64,000 bases of DNA, from the NCBI GenBank assembly GCA_023416735.1, contig JAEZGX010000002.1, forward strand, positions 1 through 64,000, read 5' to 3'. A program made the translations under genes and the position numbers. The notes under the pieces were generated by a model. The model searched no databases, was not told the origin of the DNA, and saw only the letters and a list, made by a program, of their open reading frames with translations. This document shows, one piece after another, positions 1 to 8,479 of this stretch (position 1 is the stretch's first letter; each line of letters opens with the position of its first letter). The stretch is from Verrucomicrobiota bacterium (GTDB taxonomy: Bacteria; Verrucomicrobiota; Verrucomicrobiia; Opitutales; Opitutaceae).

Positions 1-342
1 CCAGTTGGCGACAGTGAGGATCGGGCCGCGGTGAGAGATGAGCCCGTGCAGAATGTGGTGCGAATATTGCCACACGCTTTCCGCGACGATGAGGGGCGCG
101 GTCGGATCGATGTGAGCGAACACCTCCTTGCCCTCTTTTTGCGAGCTGATGATACCGTGTTTCTGGCGCGACTTGAACGGATGCGCGCGAACGAGCTCGG
201 CGCCGAATTGGGCGAGCGCGGCGGCGAGCTGTTTCTCCATCGCCGCTTGGGCGGGCCAGCATTTTTCGTTGGCGGATTGACGAAGATCGCCGTTGGCGAG
301 GAGCAGGACGCGACGAGGGGAACGACGAGAGGCGCGAGACAT
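1..342 (-). CDS. L-fucose isomerase-like protein, N-terminal part (runs off left edge)
   Basis: The first 114 codons of a minus-strand gene are present and the rest lies outside the window. The start is the ATG whose first base is 342. The protein begins MSRASRRSPRRVLLLANGD and continues with SRQKHGIISSQKEG, LIVAESVWQYSHH and GPILTVANW. These blocks resemble the N-terminal half of the L-fucose/L-arabinose isomerase-like family (COG2407), which interconverts aldoses and ketoses in the cytoplasm. No active-site residue of the C-terminal half can be checked. The gene points away from the receptor operon that ends in an alpha-L-fucosidase, which supports a role in handling released fucose. A homologous isomerase for another sugar remains possible. 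Confidence 0.75.
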   Translation of the reverse strand, partial: MSRASRRSPRRVLLLANGDLRQSANEKCWPAQAAMEKQLAAALAQFGAELVRAHPFKSRQKHGIISSQKEGKEVFAHIDPTAPLIVAESVWQYSHHILHGLISHRGPILTVANW

Positions 343-804
343 AGAATAGATAATGTTAACCAGGGGTGGGGGGACGTTGTGGCGCTGCGACTGTAGCCTT
401 ATTGTCGGAGAACCGGAATGGACAATTCTGCCCGGATGATGGACAAAGTTAACCGTAGCGAGCTCTTCCCTGGAGGACGTCGAACTTCTGAAGCCTTCGA
501 ACACGACGGACAGGTCTCATCAATGCAGACGAGGTTTCCCTCGACGGCGGGTCGAAGCAGGTCAAGGTGCGCCTCGCTGTAGTTGGAAGCTCACTACGGG
601 GCGAGCGGGCAACTCGCGCGGGATGGCTCGTTTCACCTGATCTGCATCTCCCAATCGGCGGCGGAGCCCGGGGAGCTTAACGATTAAATCCGCCTGCCCT
701 CGCCGGTTCGCGCGCTCGCATCCTCAAATGGCGGCAGCGGCCATCCATGGTCGCGTCAAGGATTCTCGCCTGAATCCACCAAGCCTGATCAAACCCCAAA
801 GAAC
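343..804. other. Divergent intergenic region with scattered TTAAC/GTTAA half-sites
   Basis: This 462-base stretch separates the fucose isomerase-like gene (minus) from the first receptor (plus) and should hold both promoters. It contains GTTAAC at 355-360 and 449-454 and an operator-like TTAACGATTAA at 677-687. A minus-strand frame with no start codon is open over 399-590 and reads partly like protein, but I recognise no family and do not call it a gene. Confidence 0.5.
677..687. promoter_or_regulatory. Putative LacI-type operator TTAACGATTAA
   Basis: The site matches TTAACnGTTAA at ten of eleven positions (one G to A change). It lies 117 bases before the first receptor start. The clearest copies of the motif surround the LacI gene at 27821-28852. 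Assignment to that regulator is inference. Confidence 0.4.
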
Positions 805-3762
805 ATGAAGGAAAGATTCCATTCCTCCCCCGAGGATATCACACGATCCCAGCAGCGTTGTGAAGGTCGGCGCAGCTCCGCGCTCCTGACGGCGCTCCTT
901 GCCAGCTTTGTCATGCCGCACGCGATTTTGGCCCAGGGTGCGCAGGAAGATGAAGTGGTGATGCTTTCGCCGTTCACGGTGGAAGCTGACCAAGATCATG
1001 GTTACCAAGCGGCGAGCACGACGGCGGGCTCACGCTTGTCGGTGTCGTTGAAAGAAACGTCCGCGATGATCGGTGTGATCACGAAGGACTTCATGAACGA
1101 CGTGGCGGCCGTGGACATCGCCGAAATCGGAAGCTGGGGCGCCAACGTTTACTTCACCGGCGCGGAAGACTCTTCGCTGCAACAGCAGCAGCTGCCCAAC
1201 GCGATCATCCGCGGCATTCCCGGCAGCTTTCAGTCGCTCGCGCGCAATTACTTCATCACCTACACGAATGTGTTCCCCTATAACGTGGAGCGCATCGAAA
1301 TCCCGCGCGGTCCCAATGCCGCGCTTTACGGAGATGCGCCGCTCGGTGGTATTGTTAACTCGAATACAAAGCGGGCGAAGGCCGGCCGCGACTTCGGCCA
1401 GGTCGGTTTGCGCACCGATAGTGAAGGGAGCTTGCAAGGCACGCTCGATGTGAATGTCAGCGCCGGCAAGAAGCTCGCCGTGCGCGTCAACGCGATGTGG
1501 GAGGAGCGCGAAGGCTGGCGTGATGCCGATTTCCAACGCAACCGGGCCATTCATCTGGCCGGCACTTGGCATATCGCGAAGAACACGACGCTGCGCGGTG
1601 AGTTCGAATACGGCATCACCAAGAAGAGCCTGCCGCCGCTGACCTACACCGACCAGGTGGCGAATTGGGATGGCACCACGGTTTATACGGCGCCCCGCAC
1701 GAGCAACTTTTCGAGTGCAACGGGGACGACGAGTTTCGCGACCTCGACCGATTATCTCATTTACGACAGCGGCGCACCGGAACTTGGAATCGTCAACTGG
1801 CGCGGCTTCGGTCGCACGACCGGCACCGGGCTCGCTCTCCTCGCAGAAGAGGATTATTCGGCCGACCTTCGGCCGGGCCTCAGCCTTTTCCCCGTCGTGG
1901 GCGATCGCGCCTACACGTTCAATCCACGCGACATGACGTGGAGCCAGCGGGAGGCGACGATGATGGCCGCCTATCTCGAGCACGTCTTTTTCGACAAGCT
2001 CGCCGTCGAGGTCGCCTACAACTATCAACTACCTGAAGTCACCCGCACGCTGGGTCTTTTTAACACGATCTCGCGCGACATCAATCGCGTGCGGCCCGAT
2101 GGGACGCCGAATCCTCATTTCGAGGATTTGTTCGCCGACATCGAATACACCCGCGATCAAGCCCGTAACTGGGTGAACGATGGACGCATCATGGCGACCT
2201 ATCCGATCAAGCTCGGCTTCATGGAGCAGCGCATCATCGGCCTCTACGGCCAGCGTCGCGATTACTACAACCAGTTCCGCCACAGCTTGACGCGTTTGAA
2301 CGGAACGGACCGCCGCATCCGCAATGCGAACAACATCGTGCGCGTCCGGCGTTATCTCGACGACGGCAACATTCCGCTGGGCGAACCGGTGGACTCGAAC
2401 GGCCTCGATATCGACTGGCTGGGCTACCGTTTCACGAAGGAAATGAAGAACACCGCCTATTCGCAGCTTGGCATGGCGGGGCGTTATTGGGACGGCAAAG
2501 TCGCGACGACCTTCGGGTGGCGCCATGACGAGTTCCGCCAGGACGTCACCGACCAAGCCGTTGCCGAATCCGCGCTTCTGATCGGCGATGCGCCGCGCCC
2601 GATCTGGCGTTCGCAAGATCCCGTGCGCAACGCTTCGCCGAATGTGTGGGAGCGTTATCCGAATCGTTTCAAGGTCGATTCCTTCACCGCTGGCGGCGTT
2701 TACTTCCCGGTAAAATGGCTCGGTGTGTTCGCGAACTATTCTGAAGGATTCACCGTCCAAGGCGCGGGCTCGCATCTCGACAGCTCGCCGTGGGATCCGC
2801 CGACCAACACCGGCATCGATATCGGCGTGAAGGTCGAGTTCTTCGATGGCAAGGTCTCCGGCACCATCAGCCGCTACAAGAGCGAGCGCACCGGCGTCGA
2901 TCAGGGCCTCACGTCCCGCGCCAACGCGTTCAAGGAAATCTGGAACATTGTCGAAGCCGGTTACGTCGCCGAGGCGGCGGAAGCGGCGGCTGCGGGCAAT
3001 CAAGCGCTGGCGGATCAACTAACGGCGACGGCGGACGCGAAAGGCGCGATCGGCGATGCCATCGCTCCCGGCGCCTACGATACCCGCGACACGAAAGCCA
3101 ACGGCTGGGAACTCGATCTCGTCATCAACCCGACCAAGAACTGGCGCGGCATGGTCAACTTCTCGATCTCGGACGCGTTTGTTTCCAACGCCTACTCCGA
3201 GACCAGGGCCTACTATAATCAGTATGTGGATGAGTGGCGTGAACGCGCCGCGAACAGCGCGCTGACGAACTCCAACGGCATCAACACCCGTCTGTCCACG
3301 ATCGAGACCGGCTTCTTCAACAACACCGATGGCCGCACGCTCGATCGCACGCCGGATTATTCGGCCCGCGTTTTCACCACCTATCGATTCCCGGAGGGCA
3401 AGCTCAAGGGCTTGACCGTCGGCGGCGGTGCGCAGTTCGACGGCGCTCGCGTGATCGGTGCGCAGCAGGTTTGGGATCCGGCCGCGAATGCGTTCATCAC
3501 GCCCGATCCTTTGGCGTCCGTGAAGTCCGAGAGCTACATGCTTCTCAACGCCATGGTCGGCTACGACTTCAAGCTCTGGGGGCACCGGATCAAGACCCAG
3601 CTCAACATCAACAATCTCCTCGATGAGGATCAGGTCGTCTTCACGGGCGTGAGCACCTACACGCGTTCGTCGGGCGGTGTGACGGAAGGTTACTTCGTTC
3701 CCGGAGCGCCGCGCTATCTCACGCCGCGGACGTTTGTTCTCTCCGCTTCGGTCAGCTTCTAA
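805..3762 (+). CDS. TonB-dependent outer-membrane receptor (fucosylated-glycan locus)
   Basis: This 985-residue protein has an unusually long, basic N-region before a hydrophobic signal stretch (about residues 25-44). EVVMLSPFTV follows at residues 50-59, in the place of a TonB box. A plug domain covers about residues 65-190, with IIRGIPGSF and VERIEIPRGPNAALYGDAP. The rest reads as a beta-barrel and ends in SVSF, the terminal phenylalanine expected for outer-membrane insertion. Such receptors use TonB energy to bring oligosaccharides or other large ligands into the periplasm. No SusD-like lipoprotein is adjacent. The gene leads a run of six same-strand genes with short gaps, ending in a fucosidase. 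Confidence 0.93.
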   Translation: MKERFHSSPEDITRSQQRCEGRRSSALLTALLASFVMPHAILAQGAQEDEVVMLSPFTVEADQDHGYQAASTTAGSRLSVSLKETSAMIGVITKDFMNDVAAVDIAEIGSWGANVYFTGAEDSSLQQQQLPNAIIRGIPGSFQSLARNYFITYTNVFPYNVERIEIPRGPNAALYGDAPLGGIVNSNTKRAKAGRDFGQVGLRTDSEGSLQGTLDVNVSAGKKLAVRVNAMWEEREGWRDADFQRNRAIHLAGTWHIAKNTTLRGEFEYGITKKSLPPLTYTDQVANWDGTTVYTAPRTSNFSSATGTTSFATSTDYLIYDSGAPELGIVNWRGFGRTTGTGLALLAEEDYSADLRPGLSLFPVVGDRAYTFNPRDMTWSQREATMMAAYLEHVFFDKLAVEVAYNYQLPEVTRTLGLFNTISRDINRVRPDGTPNPHFEDLFADIEYTRDQARNWVNDGRIMATYPIKLGFMEQRIIGLYGQRRDYYNQFRHSLTRLNGTDRRIRNANNIVRVRRYLDDGNIPLGEPVDSNGLDIDWLGYRFTKEMKNTAYSQLGMAGRYWDGKVATTFGWRHDEFRQDVTDQAVAESALLIGDAPRPIWRSQDPVRNASPNVWERYPNRFKVDSFTAGGVYFPVKWLGVFANYSEGFTVQGAGSHLDSSPWDPPTNTGIDIGVKVEFFDGKVSGTISRYKSERTGVDQGLTSRANAFKEIWNIVEAGYVAEAAEAAAAGNQALADQLTATADAKGAIGDAIAPGAYDTRDTKANGWELDLVINPTKNWRGMVNFSISDAFVSNAYSETRAYYNQYVDEWRERAANSALTNSNGINTRLSTIETGFFNNTDGRTLDRTPDYSARVFTTYRFPEGKLKGLTVGGGAQFDGARVIGAQQVWDPAANAFITPDPLASVKSESYMLLNAMVGYDFKLWGHRIKTQLNINNLLDEDQVVFTGVSTYTRSSGGVTEGYFVPGAPRYLTPRTFVLSASVSF

Positions 3763-3783
3763 CCGATTACGATCCCGTTCGCG

Positions 3784-5151
3784 ATGAGACCTGTCCTGCT
3801 GATTTTGTGCCTTGCCGCCGCCTTCACGGGCGGCGGCCCGCTCCAAGCCTCCTCCGACCGGCTGGTGGTGTTGATCAGCATCGACGGGTTTCCCGCGTCG
3901 CTGTGGCGCCGGATGGATTCGCCGACGCCCAATCTCAGGAAACTTGCGGCCGCGGGTGCGCAAGCGGATGCGATGACGGTAGCGAATCCGTCGCTGACGT
4001 GGCCGAATCACACGACGCTCATCACGGGCGTGTCGCCGCGGCGGCATCGCGTGTTGTTCAACGGATTGCTGGTTCGGAACGGCCCGGGCGAAGCGCCGGC
4101 CATCGATCCCCGTGCGACGAAGGAGCAACTGGTGCATGCGCCGACCGTTTACGATCTGGCGCATGCCGCCGGTTTGCGGACCGGCGAATCCAACTGGGTT
4201 GCGGTGGGCGGAGCCACGACGATTGACTGGCGCTTTCCTGAATTCCCCAAGGCGGACGATCCGCTGATTGCGGAGATGATGAAAGCCGGGCGGCTTACGC
4301 CCGAGGAGTTGAAGGGAATGGAGTGGGGGCAGCCGACGAATCTGCCCTGGCACGACGGAATCTGGATGCGCGGCGCGCGTTACATTCTCGAGATGCATCG
4401 GCCCAACCTCCTGTTGTATCATATTCTCACTACAGACTCGACGCACCACAACTATGGCCCTGGCAACGTGGCGAGTTTTGCCGCGCTGGCGTTTGCCGAC
4501 CGCTTGGTGGGCGAGCTGGTGCGGAGCGTCGAGGAGTCGGGCCGGATGAACGAAACCACCTTCGTCATCACGACCGATCACGGCTTCAAGAAAGTAAACC
4601 GCTTCGCCTATCCCAATGTGACGCTGAAGAAGGCGGGCCTGCTGCACGCCGCCGGACCGCGGATCGCGGCAGCGGACGTGTGCGTGCGCGGCGGCGGCGG
4701 GGTGGCGATGGTGTATATCACGGATCCTTCACGTCGCGCCGAACTCGGCCCCAAAGTGCGCGAGTTGCTCGCCGCGAACGAAGGCGTGGCGGAGGTCCTC
4801 CCGGGCAGCGACGGACCATCGCTGGGGATGCCGAGCCCGGACGAATTCGAAGGCATGGGCGACTTCATTCTGTATCCGAAGGACGGTTACGCATTTCGCG
4901 ACAGTGCCACGGGCGAGGACGAGACGGGACCGGCCATCAACTACGCTGGCACACACGGAGCCAAGGCGAGCGATCCGGATCTCGACGGCATTTTCATCGC
5001 GTCGGGGAAGGGCGTCCGGTCGGGAGCCACGCTTCCTCGTATCCGAAACGTGGATGTGGCGCCGACGGTGGCGCGGTTGCTTGGGCTGACGATGGAGGAT
5101 GTCGACGGCCGGATCCTCGAAGAGATTCTCGTCGGTTCGACGGGGCGCTAG
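3784..5151 (+). CDS. Type I phosphodiesterase / nucleotide pyrophosphatase-family protein
   Basis: This is a 455-residue exported protein with a signal peptide over about residues 1-22. It belongs to the alkaline-phosphatase superfamily of ENPP type. LISIDGFP carries a metal-binding Asp, and SLTWPNHTTLITG carries Thr72 in the position of the catalytic threonine. TDSTHHNYGP, ITTDHGFKK and NYAGTHGAK supply the other metal ligands. Family members cleave phosphodiester or pyrophosphate bonds. It starts 21 bases after the receptor and is probably co-transcribed. Here it could remove a phosphodiester substituent from the imported glycan, but that substrate is inference. It lacks the C-x-P/S-x-R motif of sulfatases. 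Confidence 0.88.
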   Translation: MRPVLLILCLAAAFTGGGPLQASSDRLVVLISIDGFPASLWRRMDSPTPNLRKLAAAGAQADAMTVANPSLTWPNHTTLITGVSPRRHRVLFNGLLVRNGPGEAPAIDPRATKEQLVHAPTVYDLAHAAGLRTGESNWVAVGGATTIDWRFPEFPKADDPLIAEMMKAGRLTPEELKGMEWGQPTNLPWHDGIWMRGARYILEMHRPNLLLYHILTTDSTHHNYGPGNVASFAALAFADRLVGELVRSVEESGRMNETTFVITTDHGFKKVNRFAYPNVTLKKAGLLHAAGPRIAAADVCVRGGGGVAMVYITDPSRRAELGPKVRELLAANEGVAEVLPGSDGPSLGMPSPDEFEGMGDFILYPKDGYAFRDSATGEDETGPAINYAGTHGAKASDPDLDGIFIASGKGVRSGATLPRIRNVDVAPTVARLLGLTMEDVDGRILEEILVGSTGR

Positions 5152-5163
5152 GCGCGGTCTTTC

Positions 5164-6132
5164 ATGGGTGCTGTTGCCTTCATCGCGCGGATCTCGCGAC
5201 GAGCCTTTTGCTGGGGCGCGATCATCCTGGCTGCATCAGTGATGAAAGGCGCTTCGCAGCAGGACGCAGCGGGGCGTCACGTTCTCCAACGTGACGGGTT
5301 TGCGGTGACGATCGAAACGTCGGTGCGACGAGCGACGCCGCGTTTTGACGAAACGGCGGCGGTGAGTGCGGTTCGATGGAACGGGCGCAATTGGCTCACC
5401 GGGGCGGGTTTGGCCGATGAGTTCGGATTGGAGGGGTTTGGCGTGTTGGGCTTCAAGGAGGCCCCGATCGGCGGCGACTTCGTGAAGATCGGAGTAGGAG
5501 TTCTGACTCGCGACGTTCCGGGACCGTATCGTTTTCAGCACTCCTATCCACGACGGAGCGAGTTTGCCGTGCAGGTGATCGCCGGCGAAACCGAGGTGAA
5601 GGTAGCGCAGCGCTCCGGCGAGGTGAACGGCTACGGTTACGATTACGCGAAAACCTACACGATCGAGGCAGCCGGACGGTTGGTGATCGCGTATGAACTC
5701 ACCAATCGAGGCGGCCTCACGTTCAGGTTCGAACACTACAATCACAATTTCTTCGGCGTGAAGACCGCGGGTGGAGCGGGAGGCTCTCGAATTGAGACGC
5801 CGCTACGATTACAGAATCCGCCGGAAGGCTGGTCCTTGGTAAGCGATCATGACGCCCGATGGGTCGGGGCAGATTTCCCCGCGCCCGGTCGTTTCTGGCG
5901 GATGCCGATGAATCCGGCGGCGGAAGGGCAGGCGCTGAAATTGTCGTTGAAAGATGGATACTCCGTGCGAATGACCGGCAGCAGTGCGGTGACTCGACTG
6001 TCGGTCTGGGTGGATGAGACGGCGATTTGCCCGGAGCTGTTCAGCCGATTCACGCTGGAGCCGGGAGAAACAGCGCGATGGACGCGCACGTATGAGTTCT
6101 TCGAATCGGGTGAAAGGAGCTCCGCGCTATGA
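5164..6132 (+). CDS. Aldose 1-epimerase-like (mutarotase-fold) secreted protein
   Basis: This 322-residue protein starts with a hydrophobic export segment (about residues 8-28). It contains FRFEHYNHNFFGV and a beta-rich body ending in LEPGETARWTRTYEF, typical of the galactose-mutarotase-like beta-sandwich. Related proteins of unknown function occur in Planctomycetes and Verrucomicrobia. It starts 12 bases after the phosphodiesterase and its stop overlaps the next start by four bases (ATGA), so translation is probably coupled. It could bind or epimerise a sugar in the periplasm. The exact activity is not predictable from the sequence. Confidence 0.65.
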   Translation: MGAVAFIARISRRAFCWGAIILAASVMKGASQQDAAGRHVLQRDGFAVTIETSVRRATPRFDETAAVSAVRWNGRNWLTGAGLADEFGLEGFGVLGFKEAPIGGDFVKIGVGVLTRDVPGPYRFQHSYPRRSEFAVQVIAGETEVKVAQRSGEVNGYGYDYAKTYTIEAAGRLVIAYELTNRGGLTFRFEHYNHNFFGVKTAGGAGGSRIETPLRLQNPPEGWSLVSDHDARWVGADFPAPGRFWRMPMNPAAEGQALKLSLKDGYSVRMTGSSAVTRLSVWVDETAICPELFSRFTLEPGETARWTRTYEFFESGERSSAL

Positions 6133-7634
6133 GATGGACGACGGCTTGGGCGCTCGTGCTCGTTTGGGTGATGCCCGGTTTCGCGCAGTTGCGTGTGGGG
6201 TCGCTGTTCCAGGATCACGCGGTGCTGCAACGCGAACGCGCCGTGCCGGTGTGGGGCGAGGCGTCCCCCGGAGAAAAGGTCGCCGTGAGTTTTGCGTTAC
6301 AACGGGTGGAGGCGGTGGCTGATTCGTCGGGACGCTGGCGAATCGAGCTCGCACCGATGGAGGCGAACGCGACGGGAGCGCGACTGCAGGTCGAAACTTC
6401 GCGAGAAGTGCGCGTTTTCGAAGATGTGGTGGTGGGCGATGTGTGGTTGTGCGCGGGACAGTCGAACATGGAATGGAGCGTCGCGCGGGCGCGCGATGCG
6501 CAGACGGAAATCGCGGCGGCGGATCATCCCCTGATTCGGCATATCAAGATCGCCAATTTCAGTTCGCGCAGCGAACTCCAGGACGTGCGCGGCCGCTGGC
6601 GCGTGTGTTCGCCGGAAACCGTCGGAAATTTTTCGGCCGCTGCTTACTATTTTGCGCGGGAGTTGACCACGCGGACGAAGGTTCCGATCGGTTTGATCAA
6701 CGCCACCTGGGGCGGGACGCCGATCGAGGCGTGGCTCAGCGAACCAACACTGTTGTCGTCGCCGGAGTTCGACGTGGTGTTCACGCGATGGGCTGAAGCG
6801 GTGGCCACGTTTCCGGAGCGGACGCGGCTTTTCAAGCGATGGAACGACGCCAAGCGCGAGGCGGAAGCGAAGGGAGAAATGTTTTCGGAGCCGCGTCCCC
6901 GGGATCCGTCGATCGATTATCGTCGCCAGCCCGCGGGCTTGTTCGGCGGGATGGTTGCGCCGCTGACGCGGTATCCGCTGCGAGGCATCGCGTGGTATCA
7001 AGGCGAGGACAACGCCAGTCGCGCGCGAGAGTATCGTCGACTGCTCGAAACCTGGGTGACGGATTGGCGGAAGCATTGGCCGGAGGCGCCGATCCTGCTC
7101 GTGCAGTTGCCGAATTATCGCGCGGGCAATGCGGACGGCACGTCGTGGGCGCGATTGCGTGAGGCGCAGGCTCAAGTAGCCGGTGCGACCGCGGGAGTGA
7201 CACTCGTGGTCACGTTGGATGTGGGCGACCCGAACGACGTGCATCCGCTCGACAAGCAAAGCATCGGACGGCGGCTTGCGCTGGCGGCGCGCTCGGCGGT
7301 TTACGGCGAGACGATCGTGGCGACGGGCCCGCGTTTCGAATCGATGCGAATCGAAGACGGGGAGTTGGTGTGCGTGTTTTCGAGCGCGGAGGGACTCGTG
7401 GGAAAACCGGGCGAGTTCGCAATCGCGGGTGAGGACCGACGGTTTTTCCCGGCGGAAATGCGGATCGAAGGTGATGCGATCCGACTTTGGTCGTCGCAGG
7501 TTTCGCAGCCGGTGGCGGTTCGTTACGCGTGGCGGAATGCGCCCGAGGCTGGAGTTTTTAACGCCGCGGGACTGCCGCTGGCGCCGTTTCGCACCGACGA
7601 CTGGCCGGAAGAACGAGGGGAGCCGAAGCGATGA
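6129..7634 (+). CDS. Sialate O-acetylesterase-family carbohydrate esterase
   Basis: This 501-residue protein has a signal peptide (about residues 1-18, ending PGFAQ). It carries the SASA/SGNH hydrolase signature CAGQSNMEWS with nucleophile Ser112. INATWGGTPIEAWLS, WYQGEDNA and VGDPNDVHP follow; the last carries the likely catalytic Asp/His pair. The family removes O-acetyl groups from sialic acids and, in environmental bacteria, from other acetylated glycans. Its place between a mutarotase-like protein and the fucosidase suggests it clears acetyl groups that would block glycosidases. No sialidase or sialic acid catabolic gene is visible, so sialic acid itself is an unlikely substrate. Confidence 0.88.
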   Translation: MRWTTAWALVLVWVMPGFAQLRVGSLFQDHAVLQRERAVPVWGEASPGEKVAVSFALQRVEAVADSSGRWRIELAPMEANATGARLQVETSREVRVFEDVVVGDVWLCAGQSNMEWSVARARDAQTEIAAADHPLIRHIKIANFSSRSELQDVRGRWRVCSPETVGNFSAAAYYFARELTTRTKVPIGLINATWGGTPIEAWLSEPTLLSSPEFDVVFTRWAEAVATFPERTRLFKRWNDAKREAEAKGEMFSEPRPRDPSIDYRRQPAGLFGGMVAPLTRYPLRGIAWYQGEDNASRAREYRRLLETWVTDWRKHWPEAPILLVQLPNYRAGNADGTSWARLREAQAQVAGATAGVTLVVTLDVGDPNDVHPLDKQSIGRRLALAARSAVYGETIVATGPRFESMRIEDGELVCVFSSAEGLVGKPGEFAIAGEDRRFFPAEMRIEGDAIRLWSSQVSQPVAVRYAWRNAPEAGVFNAAGLPLAPFRTDDWPEERGEPKR

Positions 7635-7736
7635 CGCGATGGCACTTCCTCGGAAGGAACGACGAACAGGAGGCTGCCGGCGCCGAGAACTCGGTGCGCG
7701 CTGGCAGACGGAAATGGAAAATCAACTGACACTCTC

Positions 7737-8474
7737 ATGGACTATTCGCGGTTTCGCGCGCTTCTCATCGACATTGACGACACGCTGGTGCGTCTGAAAT
7801 CCGGCTTCAGTTTGCCGCTAAGCCGGCATGCGTCGGACTGGACCGGCAGCCTGTTGGGCGTGCTGCAGCGGGCGGGCGTCGAGATGGCGGGATTGTCGGA
7901 AAAAGAGGCCGACTCCTGCATCGGCAAAGTGCGCGAGGAGGTGCGCTGGTGGCAGTATGACGATTTTATCCGAGCGCTCGGACTCGAGCCGAAGCGTTTC
8001 TGGGAGTTCGCCTACGAGCACGAACGCGCATATCTCGAACCCACCGGCGAGGAAATCAAATCGGCGCTTCAGCAGATCCGAGAGGCGGGCTTTCGACTTT
8101 ACATCACCAGCAATAATCCGAACTCGGGCATTGTGCACAAACTGCGCCTGGCAGGAATTGGTGATCTGCCGCTCTTCGAACGATTGCTGGGAGCGTCGGA
8201 ATTGCGCGCGATGAAATGGCAACCGATCTTCTGGGAGCGCGCGTTGGAAACGGTCGGATTGCCCGCCCAGCACGTCGCCGTGATTGGAGACAATCCGCGC
8301 GACGACGCGGAGATCCCGCAGCAGGCCGGCATCGGGCATTCGTTTCTGGTCGATCGCGCCAAGATGCGAACGAACGAGAATTCCGACACGACGACGTATG
8401 TGCGCAGCTTCTCCGAGATTGCCGATTGTTTGCTGTCACGCCGCGTGACAGAGCGGCGGCCGTCCACTAACTAG
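7737..8474 (+). CDS. HAD-superfamily hydrolase
   Basis: This 245-residue cytoplasmic protein has all four HAD motifs: DIDDT near the N-terminus (nucleophile Asp), YITSNNP (motif II), the Lys in AMKWQPIF (motif III) and IGDNPRDD (motif IV). An alpha-helical cap of about 90 residues follows motif I. HAD enzymes are usually phosphatases. In this operon it might act on a phosphorylated sugar intermediate, but the cap gives no specific clue. It lies 102 bases after the esterase, the widest gap in the operon, and only five bases before the fucosidase. Confidence 0.82.
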   Translation: MDYSRFRALLIDIDDTLVRLKSGFSLPLSRHASDWTGSLLGVLQRAGVEMAGLSEKEADSCIGKVREEVRWWQYDDFIRALGLEPKRFWEFAYEHERAYLEPTGEEIKSALQQIREAGFRLYITSNNPNSGIVHKLRLAGIGDLPLFERLLGASELRAMKWQPIFWERALETVGLPAQHVAVIGDNPRDDAEIPQQAGIGHSFLVDRAKMRTNENSDTTTYVRSFSEIADCLLSRRVTERRPSTN

Positions 8475-8479
8475 AGACG

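Noticed and set aside
399..590. Minus-strand open frame in the first intergenic region
   Set aside because: It reads partly like protein but has no start codon, is bounded by close stops and matches no family I recognise. It may be a decayed fragment, which sequence alone cannot show.
3784..5151. Sulfatase instead of phosphodiesterase
   Set aside because: The nucleophile block is S-L-T-W-P-N-H with threonine. The sulfatase C/S-x-P-S-R motif is absent, so the ENPP-type reading is better.
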